A DNA stretch of 37,084 nt from JAZRZI01 sp045601325 (GTDB lineage: Bacteria > Bacillota_I > Bacilli_A > RFN20 > CAG-826), in the NCBI GenBank assembly GCA_045601325.1, contig JAZRZI010000045.1, positions 1-37,084 of the forward strand, read 5' to 3'. Below are positions 8,292-15,512 of the stretch, piece by piece (positions within the stretch are counted from its first letter, which is position 1; each line of letters begins with the position of its first letter). The translations under genes were made by a program, and so were the position numbers. The notes beneath the pieces are model-generated. The model did not search any database. It had not been told where the DNA came from and was given only the letters and a program-made list of their open reading frames with translations.

Positions 8292-9652
8292 TGGCCTTTG
8301 AATCTCTTACTGATAAATTATCAGGCATATTTAAAAAAATACGTGGTCAAGCTAGACTTACTGAAAGCAACATGGATGAGATGCTCAAAGAAATTAGAGT
8401 GGCTCTTCTTGAAGCTGATGTTAACTATAAAGTTGTTAAGGAATTTACTAACAACATCAAAGAAAAAGCTATCGGCCAACAAGTTTTGCTTAAATTAAAC
8501 CCTGGGCAAATGCTCGTAAAAATTGTTCACGATGAGTTAGTAGAACTTCTCGGAAGTGATGATAGTGAAATCCATTACCAAAACAATAGACCTACAGTCA
8601 TTATGATGGTAGGTTTGCAAGGTTCTGGTAAAACAACCACAACTGGTAAATTAGCGTACTTGATGAAGAATAAGCTTCATAAGAAAGTTCTTTTAGCTGC
8701 TGGTGACGTTTATCGTCCTGCTGCTATTGAACAATTAAACACTCTTGCAAAACAAGTTGGTGTAGATATTGTCAATTTAGGTACTGGTGTTTCCCCTGTT
8801 GAAATTTCCAAAAAGGCGAAAGAAAAAGCTTTCAATGAACATTATGATGTTTTGATTATCGATACAGCTGGTCGTTTACAAATCGACGAGCAATTAATGC
8901 AAGAATTGAACGACATCAAAGACGCAGTTGCTCCTGACGAAATCTTGTTATTAATTGATGCAATGGCAGGTCAAGACGCTGTCAACGTCGCTAATTCATT
9001 CAATAGTCGCTTAGCTTTGACTGGTGCTGTTATGTCCAAACTTGATGGTGATGCTCGTGGTGGTGCAGCTCTTTCTATAAGGCACATGACTGGCGTGCCA
9101 ATCAAACTAAGTGGTATTGGTGAAAAACTCACTGACTTAGATATTTTCCATCCTGATCGTATGGCGGATCGTATCTTAGGCATGGGCGATGTTATGACTC
9201 TCGTTGAAAAAGCTCAAGAAGAGATGGACGAAAAACAAGCTCGTAAGACAGTTAATAAAATGATGTCTGGAAAGTTTGGTTTGGATGACATGCTCTCTCA
9301 AATGAAACAAGTTCAAAAGATGGGCTCTTTAGGCGGCTTATTAAAACTCATCCCAGGTATGCCACGAATCTCACCAGAACAACTAGAACAAGGCGAAAGA
9401 GAAATGAAAACATTTGAAACAATCATTAACTCTATGACCAAGGAAGAAAGACAAAATCCAGACATTCTTAAATACTCTAGGAAGCAAAGAATCGCTAATG
9501 GTAGTGGAAAATCCATAGCAGACCTCAATCGAATGCTTAAAAAGTTTGAACAAACAAGAGCGATGATGAAACAAATGGAACAATATAGAAAATCCGGAAG
9601 AATGCCTCCTGGTGGATTAGGTGGCATGGGTGGTTTTCCTCCAATGATGTAA
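8291..9652 (+). CDS. ffh: Signal recognition particle protein Ffh
   Basis: A 453-residue SRP54 GTPase that binds signal sequences emerging from the ribosome. The N domain (residues 1-95) is followed by the G domain with GLQGSGKTTTT near 107, GDVYRPAA, DTAGR near 191 and SKLDGDARGGAALSI, then GIGEKLTDLD. The M domain, from about 300 to the end, has the RNA-binding stretch GSGKSIADLNRMLKKFEQ and a methionine- and glycine-rich tail (MPPGGLGGMGGFPPMM). Full length for the family. The gene converges on trmD and shares a terminator with it. No ffs (SRP RNA) gene was recognised in the window. Confidence 0.97.
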   Translation: MAFESLTDKLSGIFKKIRGQARLTESNMDEMLKEIRVALLEADVNYKVVKEFTNNIKEKAIGQQVLLKLNPGQMLVKIVHDELVELLGSDDSEIHYQNNRPTVIMMVGLQGSGKTTTTGKLAYLMKNKLHKKVLLAAGDVYRPAAIEQLNTLAKQVGVDIVNLGTGVSPVEISKKAKEKAFNEHYDVLIIDTAGRLQIDEQLMQELNDIKDAVAPDEILLLIDAMAGQDAVNVANSFNSRLALTGAVMSKLDGDARGGAALSIRHMTGVPIKLSGIGEKLTDLDIFHPDRMADRILGMGDVMTLVEKAQEEMDEKQARKTVNKMMSGKFGLDDMLSQMKQVQKMGSLGGLLKLIPGMPRISPEQLEQGEREMKTFETIINSMTKEERQNPDILKYSRKQRIANGSGKSIADLNRMLKKFEQTRAMMKQMEQYRKSGRMPPGGLGGMGGFPPMM

Positions 9653-9655
9653 GAA

Positions 9656-9680
9656 AAAAGCGACATTACCTGTCGCTTTT
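9656..9680. terminator. Bidirectional terminator between ffh and trmD
   Basis: AAAAGCGACA (9656-9665) and TGTCGCTTTT (9671-9680) form a perfect 10-bp hairpin with a 5-nt loop. T-runs on both strands allow it to stop ffh and trmD transcripts. The trmD stop codon lies at its right edge. Confidence 0.88.
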
Positions 9681-10455
9681 ACTTTGTAAATTTTTTACCT
9701 TTTTCTAAGGCGTCGGTCAACCATTTAGGTTCTTCGTTACCCTCATCTAACTCTTTGATTAATTTCATATCAGCTTTGCTGAGTGGATATTTTTTAAATA
9801 AGTCAGGTCTATATTTTCTTGTTAATCTTAATGATTCTTTTTGTCTCCATTTATTGATGGCTTGATGATTTCCTGAATAGAGAATGTTTGGAATCTTATC
9901 CCCCTCATAATCATATGGTTCTGTGTATTGAGGATATTCTAATAAACCATTTTCAAATGATTCTTCTTCGATTGATTCTTCTGCAATTGCTCCATCGAGT
10001 AATCTTACGATAGAATCTGTAATGGCCATCGCACCTATTTCTCCACCTGTGAGGATATAGTCGCCGATAGAAATTAGTTCATCGACATATTTATTTACTC
10101 TTTCGTCAATACCTTCATAATGTCCACATATGATAACTAAATCATTAACATTATCTTTGTATTCATGAGCTTTATTCTGGTTATATGTTTGCCCTCTTGG
10201 TGACATCAAAATAACTTTGCTATTTGGTGTTCTTACTGACTCAAGTGCATCTAATACAGGCTGACATTTCATAATCAAACCCGCTCCACCGCCTACTGGT
10301 GGATTATCCACTCTACCATATTTGTCTTTGGTAAAATCACGTATGTTAACGATTTTTACTTCGACAACTTCCTTAGAAATTGCGCGTTTAACAATGGAAT
10401 TTTCCAATATTCCAGTAAACATTTCAGGGAATAAAGTTAAGATTGTAATTCTCAT
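9679..10455 (-). CDS. trmD: tRNA (guanine-N1)-methyltransferase TrmD
   Basis: A 258-residue SPOUT methyltransferase making m1G37 in tRNAs with G36, using S-adenosylmethionine, to prevent +1 frameshifting. Hallmarks are the N-terminal ITILTLFPEMF, the PPVGGGAGLIMK loop, IICGHYEGIDERV, and the trefoil-knot strand ISIGDYILTGGEIGAMAITD. The start overlaps the rimM stop (ATGA). One substrate is encoded here: tRNA-Pro(CGG) has G36-G37. The gene is on the minus strand, opposite to ffh and rplS. Confidence 0.96.
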   Translation of the reverse strand: MRITILTLFPEMFTGILENSIVKRAISKEVVEVKIVNIRDFTKDKYGRVDNPPVGGGAGLIMKCQPVLDALESVRTPNSKVILMSPRGQTYNQNKAHEYKDNVNDLVIICGHYEGIDERVNKYVDELISIGDYILTGGEIGAMAITDSIVRLLDGAIAEESIEEESFENGLLEYPQYTEPYDYEGDKIPNILYSGNHQAINKWRQKESLRLTRKYRPDLFKKYPLSKADMKLIKELDEGNEEPKWLTDALEKGKKFTK

Positions 10456-10958
10456 AACATACCCTCTATTACGTTGATGGCAATCACTTTATTTTCGATG
10501 TCGACATTCTTGATAAAAGTCTTGATGAATGGAACAAAGAAATCAGGTTTCCCATTTCTTTTCACTCTAAGAGTGATTTGTGCAGGAAATTCTTCAACTT
10601 CTTTAACTATTCCTAGTTCAACTTTACTTTCATCAACGATTTTGCACCCTCTTAAATCGGAGTAATAATAAAAGCCCTCTTCTAAATCGTCTTGTGATTT
10701 GATAACTTGTATTTCACCACCCTTTAATGCAAGGGCATCTTCTTTTGTGGTTACTTCTTTTAAAGTTACAAAATCAATTTGTCCTGATTTACGATAAGCT
10801 AATACTGTATGTTCTTGTTTTTGGCCATCTTTGGTCATAACAAAAACAACATTTCCCTTTTTATAACGTTTGTCCCCGTTAGTAGTAGTGGAAATAACTT
10901 TTAATGTTCCATCTAATGAGAATGCATCGATAATAGTTCCAAGTGATAAATATTCCAT
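10452..10958 (-). CDS. rimM: 16S rRNA processing protein RimM
   Basis: A 168-residue 30S assembly factor that binds S19 and helps 16S 3'-domain maturation. The N-terminal RimM barrel (LGTIIDAFSLDGTLKV) leads to a C-terminal PRC barrel (FYYYSDLRGCKIVDES, and near the end FVPFIKTFIKNVDIENKVI). Length is typical (~170). Its stop is TGA, overlapping the trmD ATG, which shows that TGA terminates in this organism. Its ribosome site is weak (GG in TTGGTAAAATC), and a terminator-like hairpin lies upstream after khpA, suggesting reduced output compared with rpsP. Confidence 0.92.
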   Translation of the reverse strand: MEYLSLGTIIDAFSLDGTLKVISTTTNGDKRYKKGNVVFVMTKDGQKQEHTVLAYRKSGQIDFVTLKEVTTKEDALALKGGEIQVIKSQDDLEEGFYYYSDLRGCKIVDESKVELGIVKEVEEFPAQITLRVKRNGKPDFFVPFIKTFIKNVDIENKVIAINVIEGML

Positions 10959-10967
10959 GATTTTACC

Positions 10968-10992
10968 AAAAAAGAGGATTATAAGTCCTCTT
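10968..10992 (-). terminator. Internal terminator/attenuator between khpA and rimM
   Basis: Read on the minus strand: AAGAGGA (10992-10986), 7-nt loop, TCCTCTT (10978-10972), then a run of T to 10968. The hairpin spans the khpA stop codon. It sits inside an otherwise compact operon, so it probably lets only part of the transcripts continue into rimM-trmD. Confidence 0.7.
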
Positions 10993-11248
10993 CTTTTTCT
11001 TCGCCGAAAGATTCAAATTTTACATGAACATGCTTGTTCTCACTCTTGCCTGCTATAGATAAGACTTCTCTAATAGCATTAGCGATTGTGCCATGTTTTC
11101 CAATCAATCTTGCTGTATCTTCCTTTTCAGAAGCGATGAGAACTGTGATGTCCTTACCATTTTCGGATTCGGTTGATCTAATTAAAACAGATTCAGGTTC
11201 TTGAACAATTGGATCAATGATTGCGTGAACGATCTTCTCGTAATCCAT
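10979..11248 (-). CDS. khpA: KH-domain RNA-binding protein KhpA (YlqC)
   Basis: An 89-residue protein that is essentially one KH domain, with the GXXG loop in RLIGKHGTIANAIREVL. KhpA pairs with KhpB (Jag) in Gram-positives as an RNA chaperone-like complex linked to cell elongation and division. The position right after rpsP is the usual one in Bacilli. Its start overlaps the rpsP stop by one base. A short acidic tail (EEKEEDL) ends the protein, and its last codons form the arm of the downstream attenuator. Confidence 0.9.
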   Translation of the reverse strand: MDYEKIVHAIIDPIVQEPESVLIRSTESENGKDITVLIASEKEDTARLIGKHGTIANAIREVLSIAGKSENKHVHVKFESFGEEKEEDL

Positions 11249-11532
11249 TATTTTGCCTTCTTATCTGCTTTTTTGCTAGCAACGAGCTTAGCATTTAAGC
11301 CTTTACGGTTGAACATTGCTTTAACAGTATCGGATGGAGTTGCACCTAAGTTTAACCACTTTAATGCTAATTCTTCATCGATAACAGCATTTTCAACACC
11401 TTTTGCTGGGTCAAAGTATCCGATTTGTTCAATGTAACGACCATCACGTGCATAACGTGAATCAGCGGCTACGATACGGAAAAATGGATCCTTATGACGG
11501 CCAATTCTTGTTAATCTAATTTTTACTGCCAT
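11248..11532 (-). CDS. rpsP: 30S ribosomal protein S16
   Basis: A 94-residue S16 beginning MAVKIRLTRIGRHKDPFFRIV, the universal N-terminus, followed by DSRYARDGRYIEQIGYFDP. The lysine- and alanine-rich tail (SKKADKKAK) is normal. The ATG at 11532 is chosen over the in-frame one at 11538, because AGGAGG (minus strand, about 11547-11542) is ~9 nt before the former and only 2-3 nt before the latter. First gene of a four-gene operon (rpsP-khpA-rimM-trmD) running opposite to its usual orientation relative to ffh and rplS. Confidence 0.97.
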   Translation of the reverse strand: MAVKIRLTRIGRHKDPFFRIVAADSRYARDGRYIEQIGYFDPAKGVENAVIDEELALKWLNLGATPSDTVKAMFNRKGLNAKLVASKKADKKAK

Positions 11533-11561
11533 AAACATTTTCCTCCTTATGTTCGCTTAAT

Positions 11562-11591
11562 ATATTATTAAATATAGTTTAATGGTGTCAA
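11562..11591 (-). promoter_or_regulatory. Promoter of rpsP-khpA-rimM-trmD
   Basis: On the minus strand: TTGACA (11591-11586), 18 nt, TAATAT (11567-11562). A perfect -35 box, with the start site expected near 11555. Confidence 0.75.
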
Positions 11592-11637
11592 GCATTTTTG
11601 CTTAACAATAAATAATATACAGCATTTTTGCTTAACA
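11591..11637. repeat. Two 17-nt direct repeats upstream of the rpsP promoter
   Basis: AGCATTTTTGCTTAACA occurs at 11591-11607 and again at 11621-11637, 30 bp apart (about three helical turns). Each copy has a small internal dyad (AGCA-TTTT-TGCT). The proximal copy abuts the rpsP -35 box. It could be a paired protein-binding site or an A-tract UP-like element. Confidence 0.6.
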
Positions 11638-11728
11638 CAACACTAGAAAATTGTGTTTTTAACTTAGTTAATATGCTTTATTTTTTTCAATATATAGGTT
11701 ATATGCAATTGCTTTGAAAATATTTTTA
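11638..11728. other. Divergent intergenic stretch between the rpsP and rplS promoters
   Basis: AT-rich spacer between divergent promoters; no reading frame, RNA gene or further repeat could be supported. Confidence 0.5.
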
Positions 11729-11757
11729 TTGAAATATAAAAATGGTGTTGCTATTAT
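11729..11757 (+). promoter_or_regulatory. Promoter of rplS
   Basis: TTGAAA (11729-11734), 17 nt, TATTAT (11752-11757); start expected near 11764, just before the structured leader. Confidence 0.72.
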
Positions 11758-11763
11758 ATTTGA

Positions 11764-11842
11764 GCATGCCAAGGCATGATACGGGTGCTCCGCTGTCGAA
11801 TATGAGAATGAACACCAAGAGAAAGATATATCATTAGGAGGA
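11764..11842 (+). ncRNA. Candidate L19 leader (rplS 5'UTR element)
   Basis: The leader starts with a CATGC/GCATG hairpin (11765-11778). A longer stem follows, pairing GGTG (11784-11787) with CACC (11813-11816) and CTC (11788-11790) with GAG (11804-11806), with CGCTG in the upper part and GAACACCAAG on the 3' side. This resembles the L19 ribosomal protein leader family of low-GC Gram-positives, thought to give autoregulation by L19. Assigned from memory of the motif, without a covariance-model search. Confidence 0.6.
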
Positions 11843-11849
11843 GTACATC

Positions 11850-12197
11850 ATGAACACAAATTTAGTTAATGAAATTACTGCTAGCCAATTACGTACAGAC
11901 TTACCAGAGTTTTCTTCAGGTGACGAAGTTAAAGTCTCTGTTAGAATTGTTGAAGGTGCTAAGTCTCGTATTCAAAACTTCCAAGGCGTTGTTATTATGC
12001 GCCGTGGTGGTGGTGTTAGTGAAACATTCACAGTTCGTAAAATCTCCAGTGGCGTCGGTGTGGAAAGAACATTCCCTCTTCATTCCCCTAACATTGTAAC
12101 TATTGAAGTTATTCGTAGAGGTAAAGTTAGAAGAAACAAAATCACTTACATCCGTAAGCTTTCTGGTAAATCAGCTCGTATTAAAGAAATTCTCTAA
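11850..12197 (+). CDS. rplS: 50S ribosomal protein L19
   Basis: A 115-residue L19 with the typical LPEFSSGDEVKVSVRIVEGAKSRIQNFQGVVI core and VGVERTFPLHSPNI, located at the 30S-50S interface. A strong ribosome site (AGGAGGAG) precedes the ATG. The gene has its own promoter, structured leader and terminator, whereas in Bacillus it is the last gene of the rpsP-trmD operon. The local inversion explains this separation. Confidence 0.97.
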   Translation: MNTNLVNEITASQLRTDLPEFSSGDEVKVSVRIVEGAKSRIQNFQGVVIMRRGGGVSETFTVRKISSGVGVERTFPLHSPNIVTIEVIRRGKVRRNKITYIRKLSGKSARIKEIL

Positions 12198-12216
12198 TCG
12201 CGAAATGAAAACAATT

Positions 12217-12243
12217 AGGATTCACGTTTGTGAATCCTTTTTT
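12217..12243 (+). terminator. Intrinsic terminator of rplS
   Basis: AGGATTCAC (12217-12225), GTTT loop, GTGAATCCT (12230-12238), then six T. The lepB -35 box begins 2 nt later. Confidence 0.9.
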
Positions 12244-12244
12244 G

Positions 12245-12273
12245 TTGCCTGCACACGTATAAACTCATATAAT
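12245..12273 (+). promoter_or_regulatory. Promoter of lepB, placed for a leaderless transcript
   Basis: TTGCCT (12245-12250), exactly 17 nt, TATAAT (12268-12273). The lepB ATG at 12281 starts only 7 nt after the -10 box, the usual distance to the transcription start, so the mRNA probably begins at or next to the start codon. Confidence 0.7.
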
Positions 12274-12280
12274 GAGAGTT

Positions 12281-13099
12281 ATGAAAGACAAAACTAAAGG
12301 TAAAAAGATTAAGGCTATTGTTTGGCCTGTTATATATGCGATTTTAGTGTTAGGCATTTGCTGCAGTAGTTGTTTTTTATTTCACTCTTATTATTATCGT
12401 TCTATCTTCGTTAGTGGTCCTAGTATGCAACCAACATTAAAAGGCGGTAGAGATGAAGACAAATTATCTGATTTTGGCATTATTGATCCTACTAGTAGAG
12501 CTTTAAGAAGAATAGAGCGTTTTGATATTGTCACAACATTCTTCCCTTGGGCAGATTATGAAGAAGACGGCACCGCTAAAGAAACAGCGGAATATAAGAT
12601 TAAACGCGTTATTGCATTGCCTGGTGAATCTATCAAAATTGATAACAAATCAGGTGATTTAGACTTTGAGTTCCATATTAAAACAAAACAAAGAGTGGAT
12701 GGCATTCTTACTGATGTCACTCTTCATTATGGTTCTAATCCTGAAAAAATCTTTGAGGAAGATAATACAAATTACATCAAGATTCCATTCTCAAGAACTT
12801 TATATCATCCTGACAAAATGATGCTCAAGAACACACACGTGAGTGATCCTGAGGCTGATGGTTGGTACAAATTAGAAGATGATGAATATTGGGTAATGGG
12901 TGATAACCTAACAGAAAGCACGGACAGCGCTTATGTTGAGCAAGGCAAAAACCATGGTCCAGTTAAATTTTCTAATCTTGTCGGTGTTTTAGTAGCGATA
13001 GAAGGAACATGCAAAATTGTTCCAAGTCACTATGTGAATGGTAAATTAATTCCTGCAACTTGCATAAATAGAAAATATAAAATTCCTAAGGTGTTCTAA
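12281..13099 (+). CDS. lepB: Signal peptidase I
   Basis: A 272-residue membrane serine protease that removes signal peptides from exported proteins. One N-terminal transmembrane segment (about residues 12-34) is followed by the catalytic box SGPSMQPTL (Ser48) and the lysine-bearing YKIKRVIALPGE (Lys108). Box E is present as MGDNLTESTDSA, where the usual GDNR and DSR arginines are L and A. A long insert lies between the Ser and Lys boxes. The in-frame ATG at 12272 overlaps the -10 box TATAAT, so ATG 12281 is taken as the real start. It is followed after one base by rbgA, giving the unit lepB-rbgA-rnhB(-dprA). Confidence 0.93.
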   Translation: MKDKTKGKKIKAIVWPVIYAILVLGICCSSCFLFHSYYYRSIFVSGPSMQPTLKGGRDEDKLSDFGIIDPTSRALRRIERFDIVTTFFPWADYEEDGTAKETAEYKIKRVIALPGESIKIDNKSGDLDFEFHIKTKQRVDGILTDVTLHYGSNPEKIFEEDNTNYIKIPFSRTLYHPDKMMLKNTHVSDPEADGWYKLEDDEYWVMGDNLTESTDSAYVEQGKNHGPVKFSNLVGVLVAIEGTCKIVPSHYVNGKLIPATCINRKYKIPKVF

Positions 13100-13100
13100 T

Positions 13101-13952
13101 ATGTCTAATCCAAATCAAATACATTGGTTTCCTGGCCATATGAATAAGGCTTTAAGAGAAATTGGTGACAAGATCAAATTAGTGGATGTTGTCATCGAGC
13201 TTTTTGATGCTCGCGCACCTATTAGTTCAGTTAATGAGCAACTAGAAAATATCATTCAAAATAAAAAGAAATTAGTGGTGCTTACAAAACCTGATTTAGC
13301 GGACCCAGAACAAACAAAAAAATGGAAAGAATTTCTTTCTAAAAAATACGATAGTTTATTGGTTTTAGATTTGACTAATAATAATGCGACTAACGAAATC
13401 AGCAAAGCTGTCACAAAGCTCGGGCAAGATAAATGGGCAAAAGATAAAGCTAGAGGAATGAAACCTCAGCCTATTAGAGCAATGATATTAGGCATCCCTA
13501 ATGTTGGCAAATCATCTTTGATTAATCGACTTGCAAAGCGCAAAGCAGCAGGCGTACAAAATAAACCTGGATACACTCGTGGCGAGCAATGGATTAGAGT
13601 GAATAATGATTTCTTATTGTTAGACACTCCTGGAGTTTTACCAATGAACTATGACAACAAACAAAAAGCTGCAAATCTAGCTTTGCTAGGTTCTATGAAA
13701 GAAGATATTCTTCCTAATAATGATTTAGTCGCAATTTTATTGAAATTTTTACGTGAAAATTATCCTAGCTCATTATTGGATAGATTCCAAATTGCCACTA
13801 TTGGACAAGACTTAGAAGTACTTAATTCTATTTGTAAAGTAAGAGCTTTACTTGATAGCAGTGGTGAGCCTGACATTTTAAGAGCAGAATCTTTGTTATT
13901 AAAAGAATTCAAAGATGGCAAATTAGGCCGCATTTCCTTGGAGATTTTATAA
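13101..13952 (+). CDS. rbgA: Ribosome biogenesis GTPase RbgA (YlqF)
   Basis: A 283-residue circularly permuted GTPase needed for a late step of 50S assembly. The N-terminus IHWFPGHMNKALREI is diagnostic. The permuted order is visible: G4 (LTKPD, residues 61-65) comes first, G1 (GIPNVGKSS, near 131) next, then G3 (DTPG). G4 has T in place of the usual N of NKxD. The C-terminal ANTAR-like rRNA-binding domain follows. It lies next to rnhB, overlapping it by one base, as in Bacillus. Confidence 0.95.
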   Translation: MSNPNQIHWFPGHMNKALREIGDKIKLVDVVIELFDARAPISSVNEQLENIIQNKKKLVVLTKPDLADPEQTKKWKEFLSKKYDSLLVLDLTNNNATNEISKAVTKLGQDKWAKDKARGMKPQPIRAMILGIPNVGKSSLINRLAKRKAAGVQNKPGYTRGEQWIRVNNDFLLLDTPGVLPMNYDNKQKAANLALLGSMKEDILPNNDLVAILLKFLRENYPSSLLDRFQIATIGQDLEVLNSICKVRALLDSSGEPDILRAESLLLKEFKDGKLGRISLEIL

Positions 13953-14575
13953 TGCCTTTAGACTTTGAGCAACAGTTTTATGACGATAAAGTTGCTTTGA
14001 TTGTTGGCACAGATGAAGCAGGAAGAGGGTGCTTACTTGGACCTGTTTTTGCTGGTGCAGTTATTTTACCAAGAGATTTTCATAGTGATTTAATTAATGA
14101 TTCAAAACAATTGACTGCTAAACAAAGAGATAAAGCATATGAAGAAATTATTAGTAGCGCTATTGCATGGGGAGTAGCGTCTTGTTCTCCTGAAGAGATT
14201 GATGGAATCAATATTCTTAATGCGTCAAGACTTGCGATGCAACGCGCCATTAAAAATATGAATCATAATTATGACATGATTCTAACTGATTGCATGAAGA
14301 TGCCAGGCATGGATAAACCAGTTATTGATTTAGTACACGGCGACGCTCGTGCATTATGCATCGCAGCAGCATCAATCATTGCTAAGGTATCTAGAGATAG
14401 ATATTGCGACGAATTGGATAAGATATATCCTCAATATAATATTAAGAAAAATAAAGGTTATGGAACGAAAGACCATATCGAAGCATTAAAAGAATATGGA
14501 CCGGTCAAAGGATTACATCGTTTCTCATACGCGCCTGTGCACGCGTCTTTAATAAAGAAAATAAGTTTATTTTAA
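13952..14575 (+). CDS. rnhB: Ribonuclease HII
   Basis: A 207-residue RNase H type 2 that nicks DNA at misincorporated ribonucleotides and degrades RNA:DNA hybrids. The first catalytic pair is in GTDEAGRGCLLGP (D21, E22), a third acidic residue is in MILTDCMKM, and the closing box is HGDARALCIAAASIIAKVSRD. The C-terminus holds NKGYGTKDHIEALKEYGP. Slightly short but complete. Confidence 0.95.
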   Translation: MPLDFEQQFYDDKVALIVGTDEAGRGCLLGPVFAGAVILPRDFHSDLINDSKQLTAKQRDKAYEEIISSAIAWGVASCSPEEIDGINILNASRLAMQRAIKNMNHNYDMILTDCMKMPGMDKPVIDLVHGDARALCIAAASIIAKVSRDRYCDELDKIYPQYNIKKNKGYGTKDHIEALKEYGPVKGLHRFSYAPVHASLIKKISLF

Positions 14576-14601
14576 GTTTTTTTGAAAAAAATCAAAAAAA
14601 T

Positions 14602-14632
14602 CTCCTCTTATATAAATAGGAGGTATTTTTAT
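14602..14632 (+). promoter_or_regulatory. Ribosome site of dprA with a possible masking hairpin
   Basis: AGGAGG (14618-14623) lies 9 nt before ATG 14633 and fixes the start. CTCCT at 14602-14606 can pair with AGGAG at 14618-14622 over an 11-nt loop, which could hide the ribosome site. The helix is only 5 bp, so an effect is uncertain. Confidence 0.45.
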
Positions 14633-15406
14633 ATGTATCAAGTTCGTGAAATAATTGCGTTCCTTGCAATTCACCATTTAGGAGATTGGAACAAGATATA
14701 TCAAAGTATAAATAACAAGGAAACGTTTGATCCTGAATATATGGATAAAACTTTAAAAAGCATCGAATGCAAATACATCACAATATTGGATGAGGAGTAT
14801 CCACCTGCTTTAAAGAACATCTATCAACCACCTTTTGTACTTTTCTACTATGGAAATATTAGTTACATTCAAGACATATCTAAAATAATAGGGGTGGTGG
14901 GCTCAAGAGATAATAGCGAGTACGGAAAAGATATGACTGAAAGAATAGTTTCAGGACTAGCATCAAACTATATTATTGTTTCTGGCTTAGCAAAGGGTAT
15001 CGATGCTATCGCACACAAAACAGCAATTGTTAATGGTGGAAAAACTATTGCAGTATTAGGGTGTGGCATAGAGCTTTGCTATCCTAACGAAAATCAAGAA
15101 TTATACGATGACATCAAGCAAAACCATCTTCTAATAAGCGAATATCCTTTTAAAACCATATCCGATAAAAATCAATTTCCTATGCGTAATAGAATAGTCT
15201 CAGCTTTATCTAAAGCACTTTTAGTTACAGAAGCATATTCAAGAAGTGGAACATTGATTACAATTGGCTTTACTTTGGAGTCAGGCAAGGATGTATATTG
15301 TGTCCCTTATTCGGCTAACGCAAACTCCGAATGCAATCGTTTGATTAAAGAAGGTGCAACCATGGTGGAGTCTGCAGAGGATGTTATCTACAATTTACAA
15401 AAATGA
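14633..15406 (+). CDS. dprA: DNA-processing protein DprA
   Basis: A 257-residue Rossmann-fold protein that loads RecA on incoming single-stranded DNA in transformation. Motifs are GVVGSRDNSEYG, VSGLAKGIDAIAH, AVLGCG, FPMRNRIVSALS and SRSGTLITIGFTLESGKDV. It lacks the C-terminal winged-helix domain found in many DprA proteins, and the N-terminal SAM-like part is short. The start is ATG 14633; an upstream in-frame TTG at 14582 has no ribosome site. The stop is TGA. No other competence gene is in the window, so it may have a recombination role independent of uptake (inference). Confidence 0.92.
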   Translation: MYQVREIIAFLAIHHLGDWNKIYQSINNKETFDPEYMDKTLKSIECKYITILDEEYPPALKNIYQPPFVLFYYGNISYIQDISKIIGVVGSRDNSEYGKDMTERIVSGLASNYIIVSGLAKGIDAIAHKTAIVNGGKTIAVLGCGIELCYPNENQELYDDIKQNHLLISEYPFKTISDKNQFPMRNRIVSALSKALLVTEAYSRSGTLITIGFTLESGKDVYCVPYSANANSECNRLIKEGATMVESAEDVIYNLQK

Positions 15407-15461
15407 AAATTTTCTTAAATAAGTCTTATTATTTAATATGGCATAAAGGCTATTAGTGGTG

Positions 15462-15490
15462 TTGACAAGCGCCCTATAAATAATTAAGAT
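15462..15490 (+). promoter_or_regulatory. Promoter of topA
   Basis: TTGACA (15462-15467), 17 nt, TAAGAT (15485-15490). Start is expected near 15497, leaving a leader of only ~16 nt without a convincing Shine-Dalgarno (a GGGT is present). Confidence 0.72.
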
Positions 15491-15512
15491 TTTGTGCTAA
15501 CGGGTAATCGAA

